Of a DNA stretch of 64,000 bases, positions 50,445 through 61,400 are shown piece by piece (positions within the stretch are counted from its first letter, which is position 1; each line of letters begins with the position of its first letter). The notes under the pieces were generated by a model that was given only the letters and a program-made list of their open reading frames with translations, made no database searches and had not been told where the DNA came from. Position numbers and translations under genes: made by a program. The stretch is from assembly GCA_036925085.1 (NCBI GenBank), contig JAUPFP010000001.1:3394001-3458000 (forward strand), in the 5' to 3' direction. Source of the stretch: Brachycybe producta (lineage: Eukaryota; Arthropoda; Diplopoda; Playtdesmida; Andrognathidae).

Positions 50445-50712
50445 TAAGGCTCGGATTTTTATGCACTGTCAAGCAAAATGTTCTTCAATCCGTGGCCCAA
50501 TCACGTTTAGATCAATCAAACAATTGTTTTTTTTAATCAAAAACACTGGTTAGAGGCTAAAACACTAGTTGAAACAGACATCTAACCTCTAACTATAGCC
50601 TCTTTTAATTAGAAAAAACTCTGATGATGATGATAATTACTTCCAATTTGGCACCTGAGACAAAAATTGAGAAACATTTTGCTTGATATTTTGCATAAAA
50701 ATCCGAACCCTA
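50445..50712. mobile_element. GCTCGGATTTTTATGCA-ended MITE, copy 2
   Basis: The ends AAGGCTCGGATTTTTATGCA and TGCATAAAAATCCGAACCCT match the element at 30771-31085, with shared arms AAGCAAAATGTTCTTCAA / TTGAGAAACATTTTGC and interior AACACTGGTTAGAGGCTA. Target duplication not clear. Confidence 0.75.
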
Positions 50713-50829
50713 ATAATTCATATTAAAGTTTGAATCACGGGTACAATTATGTAGGCCCTAGTTTCATATTTTGACAACAAGCAGAGAAAATACGTTATTT
50801 TCTAGTCTGAAAATAAAACGGAACATACT

Positions 50830-51005
50830 AATCATAGGTCACTTGGTGACCTACACTTTTAGAACATTTTTTTTTTAATATTGGTGACTAAGGTGGGGTT
50901 ATGTTAAATGAAGCTTGTTGCAGAGGGTCCCCAAGGGGCCGTGCAGTCCCACAGTTCTTCTCTAAATAACTATATAAAAGGTTAGGTCACCTAGTGACCT
51001 ATGCT
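50830..51005. repeat. GGTCAC...GTGACC palindromes, second cluster
   Basis: ATAGGTCACTTGGTGACCTA (50834) and TAGGTCACCTAGTGACCTA (50983) bracket a GTGGGGTTATGTTAAATGA segment that is the inverted match of 46030-46075. The spacer beyond it, to 51660, is AT-rich with no exon recognised. Confidence 0.55.
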
Positions 51006-51186
51006 ATTAGTCTTTCTCCCAAATAAAACAAAAGCTAAAAACAAATGTTTTAAGCAGCTATAAACCGGGTTTTATTTTTTTCTGAATAAAGCACAAGTAC
51101 ATGAGCGGGTCGGATTCTTAGTAATTAATTAGCAAGTGATCTTAATTAGGACTTACTGATTTATTTATTATATATATTATTACCAG

Positions 51187-51188
<2 letters not shown>

Positions 51189-51240
<52 letters not shown>
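51189..51240. repeat. (AT)26 microsatellite
   Basis: A perfect AT dinucleotide run of 52 bases, followed by ordinary sequence. It is the longest simple dinucleotide tract in the window. Confidence 0.97.
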
Positions 51241-51242
<2 letters not shown>

Positions 51243-51664
51243 AAGAATGGGTCAAAAGTAACATGCCAATAGGGCAATTTGTTTTTTTTCTGTAACCAAT
51301 CTGTAAATATAAATTAATGACACAAGAGTTCACTAATAAAACTAATTGTTTTTCTATACAATTTCACAAGAATTTTCATGAGTTTCACACACTTCCTTCA
51401 ATTCTGATTTAGAAACAAAAAAATATTACAATTTCTCAGATTTTTTTTTTTTAAAAAAAAGTGGAATCACATTTATAAGAAGAAAGAAGCAACAAAAAAA
51501 TGTACAGGGTGGAGGATTGTCTTTAAAATAACAAAAAATTACAACATGCCAGAAACACCCTGTATTAAAATTTATTCAAAATAACATAAAATATAACCCC
51601 AAAAATATAAGAAATAACAATTTAAAATAAAAAAAAAACAGAAATTGACCATCACTTCTCTTAT

Positions 51665-51785
51665 TCAAATGGATTTTGAATAATTACTCTTGCAAGATGC
51701 TTCAAGATAGAGAAGGGGCCTATAACAGAAGGACAAGGTAAATCCAGAAAAAAACTGCAGAAAAAAAATGCATTGTCAAAATAAC
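51665..51785. repeat. GGCCTATGGCAGAGGGACA-type short repeat, copy 3
   Basis: TTTTGAATAATTACTCTTGC, GGGGCCTATAACAGAAGGACA and AAATGCATTGTCAAAATAAC match copies at 54775 and 59105. Between 51786 and 52620 I see AT-rich sequence with no exon or recognised family. Confidence 0.5.
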
Positions 51786-52621
51786 CAAATTTAACATGAT
51801 ACTAGTATATAACGTAATGGTAAATGTTGTTATAGCTAGTAGGCATGGGCAAATTACAAACTAGAAAAGTAAAAATGCCAAAAAAATGCCCACAAAAACA
51901 ATATTCACAAAAAAAAAATCTACAGCAAAAATACAGAGATAAATTAAGTTATTTTAAACACCAATTTTACGATAATTAATACACACTGCCGTGTTTGAAA
52001 AAAATTTACGAACAAAGCTGCCGAAATCTAGAATCACAAGTCTCCATATTATATTTGCCCATGCCTATGTTTTTTATTTGCATTGTTAATATTTTTTTCA
52101 GAATATCGAGAAGTATGTTTACACTGTTTGAATTTTTTTTTCTTTTCACTTTAAACATTTTCTGGTCATTATAAATGCAAGGATTTTTAGATAAGAACAT
52201 ATTTTTTTTATGACATTCGTATTTGTTTTTCTGCATATTTCCTACCATGTTTTCTCGCGTAACAATATGCAAAGTTTTTAATATTTCAATTGTCAAAAAA
52301 AAAAAAATCTGACAAAAAAATGTTACATTTTAATTTTCTTTTTAAAGAAGGAAGTTTCTTAAAAACAAAACTTAAATTTCGTTTTAAAATATTATGAAAG
52401 TTTTTATCTGCTTAAAAAAAGCAGCTAAAAAGTGTTGTAATGAGAATTTTAAAATAATGTTTACACAGATTGCAACAAGTGGAAAACCATTATGGTTGCA
52501 ATTATGTCTTCGAATGTTTCTATAAACATTGAAACATGTTGCAACAGGAGGAAACATTAGTGTTCACGCAGTGACACCTTGTCTCTCAGACTTGTGTCCA
52601 CATGAGAGAAACTATCCTTTG

Positions 52622-53200
52622 TTGATCCAGACTTGAAAACTTTTGTTTGCAAACAGTTTGTAAACTCTGTTTGCAAACAAATTACAAACAGTTTGCAAAC
52701 AAAATTTGCTGTTTTCTGTTTTCCATCCTGAATGGAAAACAACAAAATTTCAGAAACAGTGTATATCTGGACGTGTTTGCAAACAGGATAGTGGTAATCT
52801 ATTAGTACAGTTCAGAGATTGCTATAGGTTACTGGTTAGCATATTGTCTATAAATGTGGTTTATAGAGAAAACTCTGCTCAATTAGTTGCTTCTTTCTAT
52901 GCCAACTTTATGGGACATCACTTCTACAAATTATAAAAATCGCCAGAAAATATTCCTTGCTCTTAAAAACTTTCTCAACCAACGTCTTTTTGTTTTCTCC
53001 TTGTTTCTCACTGATGCAGTTACTATAATAATTGCACAGGTTGCTACTGCAACATCCTCCAAGGACCAACATTCTGAAGAAAAATTAAGTTTGGATGCAA
53101 AACTTTGGTTGGAAACATTTTGCAAACTGTTTACTAACAGTATGCAAAAACAAAATTTTGGTAACAGTTTGCAAACAAAGTTTTCTAGTCTGGACTAGGC
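52622..53200. repeat. Inverted-repeat element with TTTGCAAACAG arms
   Basis: The left arm GATCCAGACTTGAAAACTTT, GTTTGCAAACAGTTTG pairs with the right arm CAGTTTGCAAACAAAGTTTT, CTAGTCTGGACTAGGC. TTTGCAAACA words recur through both arms. About 580 bases, non-coding, probably a MITE. Its right edge abuts the TTAA of the next element. Confidence 0.6.
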
Positions 53201-53204
53201 TTAA

Positions 53205-53782
53205 AGAGACCATTACCTCCAGAAATTTCTTTTCAAAATATTGTCAAGACTTACCCAACAATTGTCAAAATGATTTTTAAATTTGAAAATAAGTCCATAA
53301 AACCATAAAAAAATTAAAAATGAAGTGACTTTTCCTGAGTCACCAATCATTTTAAATTTTCCAAAACGAAAGTCTCCCCTCCTCCCTCCCATTTTTGTGA
53401 CAAAGAGGTTGTCACCTCACATTTCCAGTATTCCTTAATGAAATACAGGTATTTTTCTCTATTCATATTCAACTCAATACAAGCTTCCATGTGGAATAAT
53501 TCAAATATTAAATCCATAATACATTGAAATGAAAGTAATGTGACTTTCTGGTGACAACACATCAGAATTCGAGTAGAGGAGTACACTTTGGGGAGGTTTT
53601 GTTGCCAATGTCTGTTGTTTGGTGGTGCATCTATCTGATATAGTCCATTTACATATGAAGTCAACTAATTTTTTTAAAATTATATTAATGACATTTTAAA
53701 TTTTAAAAATCGTTTTGGTAATCGTTGAATAATTCTTGACAATATTTCGACAAGAAAAATTTCTGGAGGTGTAATGGTCTCT
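53205..53782. mobile_element. TTAA-flanked (piggyBac-like) non-autonomous element
   Basis: The ends AGAGACCATTACCTCCAGAA and TTCTGGAGGTGTAATGGTCTCT form inverted arms of roughly 95 bases. TTAA lies on both sides (53201-53204 and 53783-53786), fitting piggyBac-type integration. The central 400 bases have no domain I recognise. Class assignment rests on the target duplication. Confidence 0.68.
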
Positions 53783-54485
53783 TTAACAAACAAAAAAAGC
53801 ATCTTGCAACTTGCAATCAACTGGTTGACACTTTGTTGCAGAAACCTATCGAAGTTCAGAAATGTCTTAATATACATTTTGCCAGTTAGACCAAAATATA
53901 TAAGTTGGTATAAATTAACATAATATGTTTTTTTGCAAACCTAAAAATCCTTGCTCTAGTCATTATACAATATTTTTACATTTTCGTTTAGAAAAAAATC
54001 GAAAAAAAGGAAGCACTTAAAAAAGATAAAAGATCTGAGAAACATTTTTTTAAAAAAAATGAAATATTAAAAGAAGGATGATTTCAAGTTAAAAATCAGA
54101 AGAAAAAAACAAAACTTCTAAAAAGCTACAATTCACATTTAAAAAAAGATGGCTACCATTCAACTTAATTCTTATACAACCAATAACCAATAAGTTATTA
54201 AGATCAATACATCTCACAGATAAAACATACAGCAAGAAGAGAGAGACAAAAAAAAATTATCACAAATAAAACCATTTCATAAAACTTTCTATAAAATATT
54301 TTACATTTTTTTCTTCCAATCACATTAAAGAAAACAAAAAAGTGGGTTCAAGGCTTTGTTTTTGTATTAATGAGCAAACAGTAATTAATTAGTCTTTGTT
54401 TTTTTCTTGTCAAAATGTGCTAAAAAAAAAGCACAATTTTCCATTATTAAAAATTGCTAACTGAGATTTAAAAGATTTACGAGAC

Positions 54486-54725
54486 ATTATTCTAAAAACG
54501 TTACTTAAGATAAACTTAAAGCTAAACTTAAAAACTCTTTATAGTATGGAAAGTTGTTATATAGAATATACTTATGGACCATATTCTAAAATGTTACTTA
54601 AACCAAAGTTAAACTTAAAAAAAAAAACTCTCCAATGTCTACATAGATTTTCTGTAGTTTTTTTTGTATTGTGCACATGGTTTAAGCTGAACTTTATTTT
54701 AAGTATAGTTTTTGAATACAGGCGG
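54486..54725. repeat. AAACTTAAACAAAG palindromic repeat, copy 2
   Basis: CATTATTCTAAAAACGTTAC, TTAAGATAAACTTAAAGC on the left and GGTTTAAGCTGAACTTTATT, AAGTATAGTTTTTGAATAC on the right. Same layout as 38985-39240. Between 53800 and 54480 the sequence is AT-rich with no feature recognised. Confidence 0.55.
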
Positions 54726-54774
54726 TAAATGACAATACGTATCACTTAGCAATGTCGCAAATTGTTCAATTTTG

Positions 54775-54880
54775 TTTTGAATTTGAATAATTACTTTGCA
54801 TGCAGTCGAAAAGGTCCTATGACAGAGGGACAATTTATTCCAGAAACTTCATAAGAAATGCATTGTCAAAATATCGTATT
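54775..54880. repeat. GGCCTATGGCAGAGGGACA-type short repeat, copy 4
   Basis: TTTTGAATTTGAATAATTAC, GGTCCTATGACAGAGGGACA and AAATGCATTGTCAAAATA. It is one of the two clearest copies, alongside 59105-59220. Confidence 0.5.
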
Positions 54881-55011
54881 AACCCGAATATAACGCGATA
54901 TTTTTCGATCATTTCTTGTTTTACATAAGGAATCGTGTTATATTCGAAGACTAACCTTATGTTTCATTTTTTTCTCTGAAATCCTTGATTTGATTAAATG
55001 TGATTAAAAAT

Positions 55012-55418
55012 TAGAGGTGGGACGAATAATAATTTTTTTCCGAATCCCTCGAATCCTTCATATAATTATCCTTTATTATTCATTAAGAAGATACAAATAA
55101 ATGAAATAATATTAAATATTAAATTATTAATAATAAAAAACACAGTGTGGCTTCACTCAGGGGGTCAGGCCACAAGGTGATATTCGTGATCCGGATAATC
55201 ACCAAAATTGCAACAGTCACCGGTTTTTTTTTGTTATCAAACGCTTCTATTGGACGTCAATGGAGATAAAACTAATTTTACCAAAGTTTTTAACAATTTT
55301 TTTTAAGGTTCGAAAGATTCGAAAGACGAAAAAAAGCGCCGAAGATTCGAGTTTTTTGAATCTCGAATATTTTTTTCCAAGATTCGCGAGATTTGAGGAT
55401 TCGAATGTCCCATTCGTA
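55012..55418 (+). mobile_element. hAT-like TAGAGGTGGGAC-family MITE, copy 4
   Basis: It begins TAGAGGTGGGACGAATAAT and ends GATTCGAATGTCCCATTCGTA. The exact 8-bp repeat TTAAAAAT is at 55004-55011 and 55419-55426. The interior matches the other three copies (TTCACTCAGGGGGTCAGGCC, GGACGTCAATGGAGATAAAA). It carries a single terminal unit. Confidence 0.88.
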
Positions 55419-56060
55419 TTAAAAATGATTAATTAATGGGTCGCGTTAAATTTGGAGGGGGGCCGCGTTATATTCGAGCTAATACGATTAATTTATTAAT
55501 GAATGCCAAACAAATTTCTCCATGTAACTTTTGAAATTGAGTTGAAAACTAGCATGAATATTCCGCTCGTATTTCTAAAAACTTTCAACCTTACGAATCT
55601 CTCTCGTAATTGTCGACTTTATTTTAAGCAACATTTTTGAATAACGGAATTTTAGAATAAAATATACATTATATATATATAAATCTTTTACAAGGTTAAA
55701 AAGTGGAATGAAAAATAAGAAAATGAAAGAGAAGGATTTAAAATATAAATTTCGGACATCATTTCTGAGAGTTTAAAAATCTGGTATACAAAAGTTGATA
55801 TTACAAAGCAGAATTTCAAGCTGCCCAATGAGAAGGAACAAATTTGTTTTGTTTAAAAAATAAAAATTAAGTCATTAAAATGAATAGAGATCTCCTTTTC
55901 GGAGAAAGAGAGAAAGAGAAAGCGGAATTTCGAAAAAGATTCAACATTGTAACTGCTATAATACGGTTGGAATCCGCTTAACACGAAATTAAAAGAACGA
56001 ACAGGAATATATTTTTTATTTTAAAGAAAATATATTTCGTGTTATCCGTTCAATGTATTA

Positions 56061-56355
56061 AGGCGAGCATATACGCTAAGCGAACCGCTCGAGCCCATAC
56101 TGTAACACTTCATGTAATGCTGCTTGCTAGAATTTGTGTCTAGCGATCACGCGCCGCGAGCAGCTTTCCTGTCTCGTTTTTGTCACGAACGACATCCCAA
56201 CTGGTGCTGCCGAATCCCTTTGTATTCATTGCAAAAACCGACATCGTGTGGCCGTTTGGACCGAGTGCCAAACAAGCCGCTCGTGTAGTGCTCGCAAGGC
56301 CGTCCCAATTAGACGAACTTGTTACGTTACGGTTTAGTCTAGCGTATACGCGCCT
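56061..56355. mobile_element. PIF/Harbinger-like MITE (AGGCG ends)
   Basis: Inverted ends AGGCGAGCATATACGCTAAG and TAGTCTAGCGTATACGCGCCT, flanked by TTA (56058-56060 and 56356-56358). The GC-rich interior (CGATCACGCGCCGCGAGC) produces spurious open frames. Between 55430 and 56058 only AT-rich sequence and an AACACGAAA fragment (55975-56065) are seen. Confidence 0.78.
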
Positions 56356-56799
56356 TTATAGTTGTCGCACTGTAACTTGAAGCTTCGGACATTAGAGGGG
56401 TAAACCAAAACGTTACGCTTGTGTGATTTTTTTTTTCGGCTCCCATGACAACTTTTGAGAGAAAAAAAACAAACTATTCAAAACTGTCACCTGTCATCAA
56501 TTTTCTATCTGACAAGGCTAACATTTTGGTCAACCCAGCTGACGTCACGAGCATCCACTTACAGTGCAGCGACTATAAATAATAATTAAAATAAAAAATG
56601 AAGTAAAATTGCTAGTGCTTGCAAGAGATTGTAAACTTCCGAGAGAAAGAAAAAAAGACTTAACACAAAAATATACAATGAAAAATCTCAATAAGAAATA
56701 TTTTTTTACATCTTTCAAAATATTTATCATCATCTGCCGAGAGGATGACATTATTTTTTGACATGAACCGGCCTCTCGTAAAGCTGATTTTTCGAACTC

Positions 56800-57780
56800 C
56801 GGTTAATTCTACATTTCAGAAAAGCTACACTAAATGGAGAAATTGAAAGTCTAAGAAACTAGAAAAGTAGTAGCTGTATTTTCATATTGGAAGATATCTT
56901 TCAAAATAAACTTTTAAAAAATAGTCTTGGCTTAAATTTGAATCATTTTCAAACTTGTGACATATAAAAAAAAGCTCATTTTAAACGATATTAAACATGG
57001 GAAAATACTCTTTAAGATGGTTTACGAACAGCTGATTTTCAAACTCTTGATTATTCTGTGTTTACGAGAGCGAAGTTACGAGAAATTAACTTAAAGGTAT
57101 TTTAAAGTTAATATCTTTCAAAATAATCCTTTAAAGCTTTATTGCACACTACATCGTATCGGAACGATGTAGCTCCGTACACTAGTTTGGATCTGATCGA
57201 AAACGCCACGTTCGCCGGCACTCCATTGAAATATGCTTATCATCAAAATAATAATAATAATAATTGGAGTTTAATTCAAAATGGCCACAGAAAGTTACAT
57301 AAACAACTTACAATGGAGCCAATGGTCAACACATTACAACAAAAAAACCATAAAACATATAAATTTATATTAAAATTTAAGTTAAAATAAAAATAGAAAG
57401 AATAAAACAAAGGAAAAATAAAATAATTCAATAGACACGCGAACCACATCTACTGGCCGATCGTGCCAGATCAAAATATTCGGATTCGTTCCGTTCCAAC
57501 CGTTCTGTTCCGATATAGTGTGGGAAAAAATTAAAAAAATATCGTCTTGTTTAAAGTTGTCTCATTCTAAAACTCACATGAAAAAGCTTATTTTAAAAGA
57601 TATCAACATGAAAATACTATTAAGTGATTGAGCTACCCTTCTAGTTTCTAAAAAAAAAAACATATAATGAAGTTTCAGACAAATAATCAAGAGTCTGAGA
57701 TGCGTTTAACCATCCTTAAGCGATTGAGGTTTACCCTTCTAGTTTTTCTAAAACACTTTCAAGTTTCTCGTAGTTTTTTG
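56800..57780. mobile_element. CTAGTTTCTAAA-family palindromes split by another MITE
   Basis: One copy is at 56800-57060 (AGAAACTAGAAAAGTAGTAG). A second starts near 57063 and is interrupted at 57143-57525 by an element with ends GCACACTACATCGTATCGG and CCGATATAGTGTGG. It then resumes with AAAAAGCTTATTTTAAAAGA and CTACCCTTCTAGTTTCTAAA, and a further arm ends near 57775. No clean target duplication was found for the inserted element. Confidence 0.6.
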
Positions 57781-57945
57781 CTTCCGAAAAGAGATTTTTT
57801 ACAATAATTTTAAACCATCAATAATATGTTTTGAGACTAATATTTCTCGTAAGAACAAAGAAAAAGAGAAAGCGAACACATTTTTCCGTAGTTATGTGCT
57901 TATTGTACGAAACAATAAAATAAAACAGCTGAATTATTTACATTT

Positions 57946-57967
57946 GGGGGGGGGGGGGGGGGGGGGG
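57946..57967 (+). repeat. Poly-G run of 22
   Basis: An uninterrupted run of 22 G bases, unusual in this AT-rich sequence. It could be a true homopolymer or partly an assembly artefact. Confidence 0.9.
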
Positions 57968-58426
57968 TAAAATGTTTCGAACTTCGGCCGAAACTTTGTT
58001 TGGCAAAAAGTTGTACTTTGTACCCTCGATCGATCGTAGAATCATTTTAAATATTTCTGGCACCCTGCTTTTAATAAACAAGTTGATAAGATATAAGATT
58101 TGTGAAACATGGTTTTAACTACCAGAAAACAACAACAACAACAACAACGAATAATAATAATCTATTTAAAAAGTGATAACTTCACTGCACTGCACTGCAC
58201 CCCGAAATACTTTTTCAAACTATAAACGCAGCAACAACTCGAAAACTTCAGTAAAATCTTTCTCTCTCGAACAGACGCAACTTCCACTATCGAACCCACC
58301 TCTTCCCCCCCTTTTCGACACACACACACCGCAGTGACGTCCGATAACGTAACACGTTGATACCGTTCTCGTCGACATCATATATCTTAACATCACAGAT
58401 TTGAATTCTTATATCTTTGGTTCTTT

Positions 58427-58432
58427 TTTATT
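58427..58432 (-). other. Candidate poly(A) signal of RASA1
   Basis: Read on the minus strand, AATAAA starts four bases after the RASA1 stop codon (TAA, TCTT, AATAAA). It would give an extremely short 3' UTR unless a more distal site is used. Confidence 0.4.
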
Positions 58433-58436
58433 AAGA

Positions 58437-61400
58437 TTACCGTAACATCTCCACGTGCCTCTGCTTGTGTTTCGTCAACATTTCGACTACGGTGACTAGT
58501 TTCTTAACAGCAGGCTAAATAAAAAGTTGGCATTATTATAAACATCGTGAGGTTTAAATCTCGACAATTTATCTTATTGGTCGCAATCGGGAAAAAAACT
58601 AAAGTAAATTTCTTTTAAGATGCAAAACATCCAGAACGCCCACATTTCCTCCACCTTCTAAAAATTTCTGGATGTGCTTGAATTTATCATTTCCCATGCA
58701 AATATGAGGCCTAAAGCCTTTGTATTCACCAAAAGAGTGAGCAAGAGCAAACATTTGCAAATGCTCGCCGATGTTTGCTCATCATGTTCTCTTGAAATGC
58801 TCACCTTGCATCGATACCCGAGCGAAATATGTTGTTGTTCGTAGTTGATCCATCGTTTACAGCGAGCACTCTAACAACCGTCTGCACCGTCTGCACTAAA
58901 CAAGCAGGAACAAGTTTTTTCTTTGATGTACAGCCAGCCACCTGATCTTTATTGAACACGGACGAGCGAATGTTTGTTCGCTCGCTATTAGGGTACTCAT
59001 CAGACGAAAAAGCAAGCAAGCATTCTCACTCAATAATCGTCTGGTGAATATCGGTTAGCGAGCAAGCAAACATTCGCTCGCTTGTGTTAAAAAAAAAGAT
59101 CGAGTGAATTTTGAATTTGAATTTGAAAAATTACTCTGCAAGCAGCCATAAAGGCCTATGGCAGAGGGACAAGAGTCCAAGTGCAGCATAGAAAATGCAT
59201 TGTCAAAACCAGAAAATATAAAACCCTATTGATATAAACCCAACAACAATTTCAATATTTTTTAATGCTGCAAATATATGCATTGTCAAAACAAAACAAA
59301 ATTATGACTCCCATAAAATACGTTTGTCCTGCGGTCATCAAAGAAAAGACTTGTTCGTGTTCGTTTCGAGTGTTGACCGTGATTATTGTATTGTTGAAAT
59401 GCTTGTGCAGATTAGAGTGCTCGCTGTAAACGATCGATCAACTGCGAACAAGAACATATTTGCTCTGTAAGGATGTGCAAGGTGAGCATTTCAAGGGAAC
59501 ACGAGCAAACATTGGTGAGCACGAGCAAATGTTTGCTCCTGCTCTCTTTTTTTGGTGAATACCCGGCTTCAGAATCAATTTCGATTTCTAACGAATCAAC
59601 TGAATCATGAGATTGTGAAAATATCTCATTCAGTTTCGTTTCGTCTAGTTTTAATCTTCTCGAGAAAGCAATTATGATGGGATTAAGATGTTTGCTTTAG
59701 TTCTCGAAACATGTTTTCCGCCCACAATGCTGTTTCTCGGAAACTCTTTCTCAGTTTTCTTTACAAGATAAGTTTTTGTTTTTAGTTTTTTTTCTTCTTC
59801 TCCGATTGCGCCCTTTAAAAGCAAACCGATCACAACTTACTCTAGTACGACTCATTTGTTGCAGTTCCGAAAGATGCGTCACACATATGTGATGTAACGT
59901 GGCGAGATCACGAGCAGGATCGGCACTCAATGCCTCGTCCGGCTCCGGTTTCTCGCGTACGTTCTAAATATATATCGAGAGACTACGTTAAAAAGGAACA
60001 TCTCTCGTACTGAACCTTAGTACGCAAACTACAAAAAAACTTGCCGACAGGTGATCTAAGAAAAGTATCATTCGTTCTTTGTTCTTTAAAATAAAAGGAT
60101 TTACGACTTCCATGTACGGCTCCTGAAATTTACAATTCGGAAAAATATGGTTAATAACGAAGAGTGTTGTTTTAAATAAGACGTATCGGAAAACCTTTCG
60201 ACCAAATTCGACAAGATTAGCAAGATTTTGAAGGCACTTGGCTACCATGATGAGACTTCGAGAAGCCATTTCGCACGGAGGATCTACGAGAACAACAAAG
60301 TATAAAAACCTCACCACGATCTGCGGAATAAAATAAAACTCTCGCGTTTCGCTTCACCTGTGATAAGACTAAAATGTCTCGGACTAAGAATTGCCGGACA
60401 AAGTAACCTCAGAAATATGAATCCGCTTTAAAAAAACAAAACAATTCCAAATTATAAGATATATTTGATTTTAAAACTCTTTTTGGTTATTCTGCAGTTG
60501 CCGAAGAGCAACACTAAACGCGGATTTACATCGAAGAAATAGCAAAAATATTGTTAGTAGCAAAATGTTAATAACAAATATGTTAATTAATTTGGTAAAT
60601 GTCGATAACAAAATGCTAATAACAATGTTTTTGGCAAAAATGTTAGTAGCATGTCGGCAAGAAACTGATCCATGAGTATAGAAATGTTATTAACAGTGTT
60701 GACAAAACAGAAATAACTTGATAATAACATTTTGTTATCAACATCCTTCGATCAGGTCCGGCCTCAAGAAAGCGGTCGCAATATTTCTGCTATTAACAAA
60801 GTTAGCAACAATGTTATTTACAAAATAACAAATGCTGAAAGCAAATGTTATTGACAAAAGTTAATAGCAAAATGTTATTAACAGTTGAAACTTTTAACAA
60901 TGTTAATAGCAAATGTTATCAACAAAATTATGTTGATAACGTTAGTTAATAACATTTTATAGTCCGATTTTTAATAACTTCTAAAAGCATTGCTAATAAC
61001 ACTTGCTTTCAGCAATGTTACCTCTGGTGTAAATCCACCTTCAGAGGAAATTGAAAGTGTGTTATAAACTAGAAGGGTAACTCAATCACATAAGTGTATT
61101 TTCATGTTTTATGTTGATATCTTGAAAGATATTAAGTGATTGAGTTACCCTTCTAGTTTCTAAAACACATTCAAGTTTCTCGTAATTTTGCTCTCCTGAA
61201 ATACAGAACAACCCAGAGTTTCGAAAGAAGCGTTTACATATTAAAACCATGTTTTTCGTGAATACCTGACAACTCGAGTTCGAACTAACGAATCTTGTGG
61301 CCACTTTGACGAAACGCTTCGTTGTAGGCAACCACAGACGTATCTAAGTGTCCTTTTCGAATGATTTCGAGAGAAAAAAACATCACATGTGTTAAAAACA

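Noticed and set aside
56134-56380. Two overlapping GC-rich open frames
   Set aside because: They lie within a Harbinger-like MITE with clear ends and a TTA duplication.
57946-57967. Poly-G run as a G-quadruplex regulatory site
   Set aside because: A pure homopolymer run in an intergenic repeat field gives no evidence of function and may be an assembly or sequencing artefact.
60301-60357. RASA1 exon reading SGEAKREFYFIPQIV
   Set aside because: It does not match the RasGAP FLR-PAIL-P motif. The correct exon is 60425-60358 (GFIFLRLLCPAILSP), which splices in phase to DPPCEMASRS.
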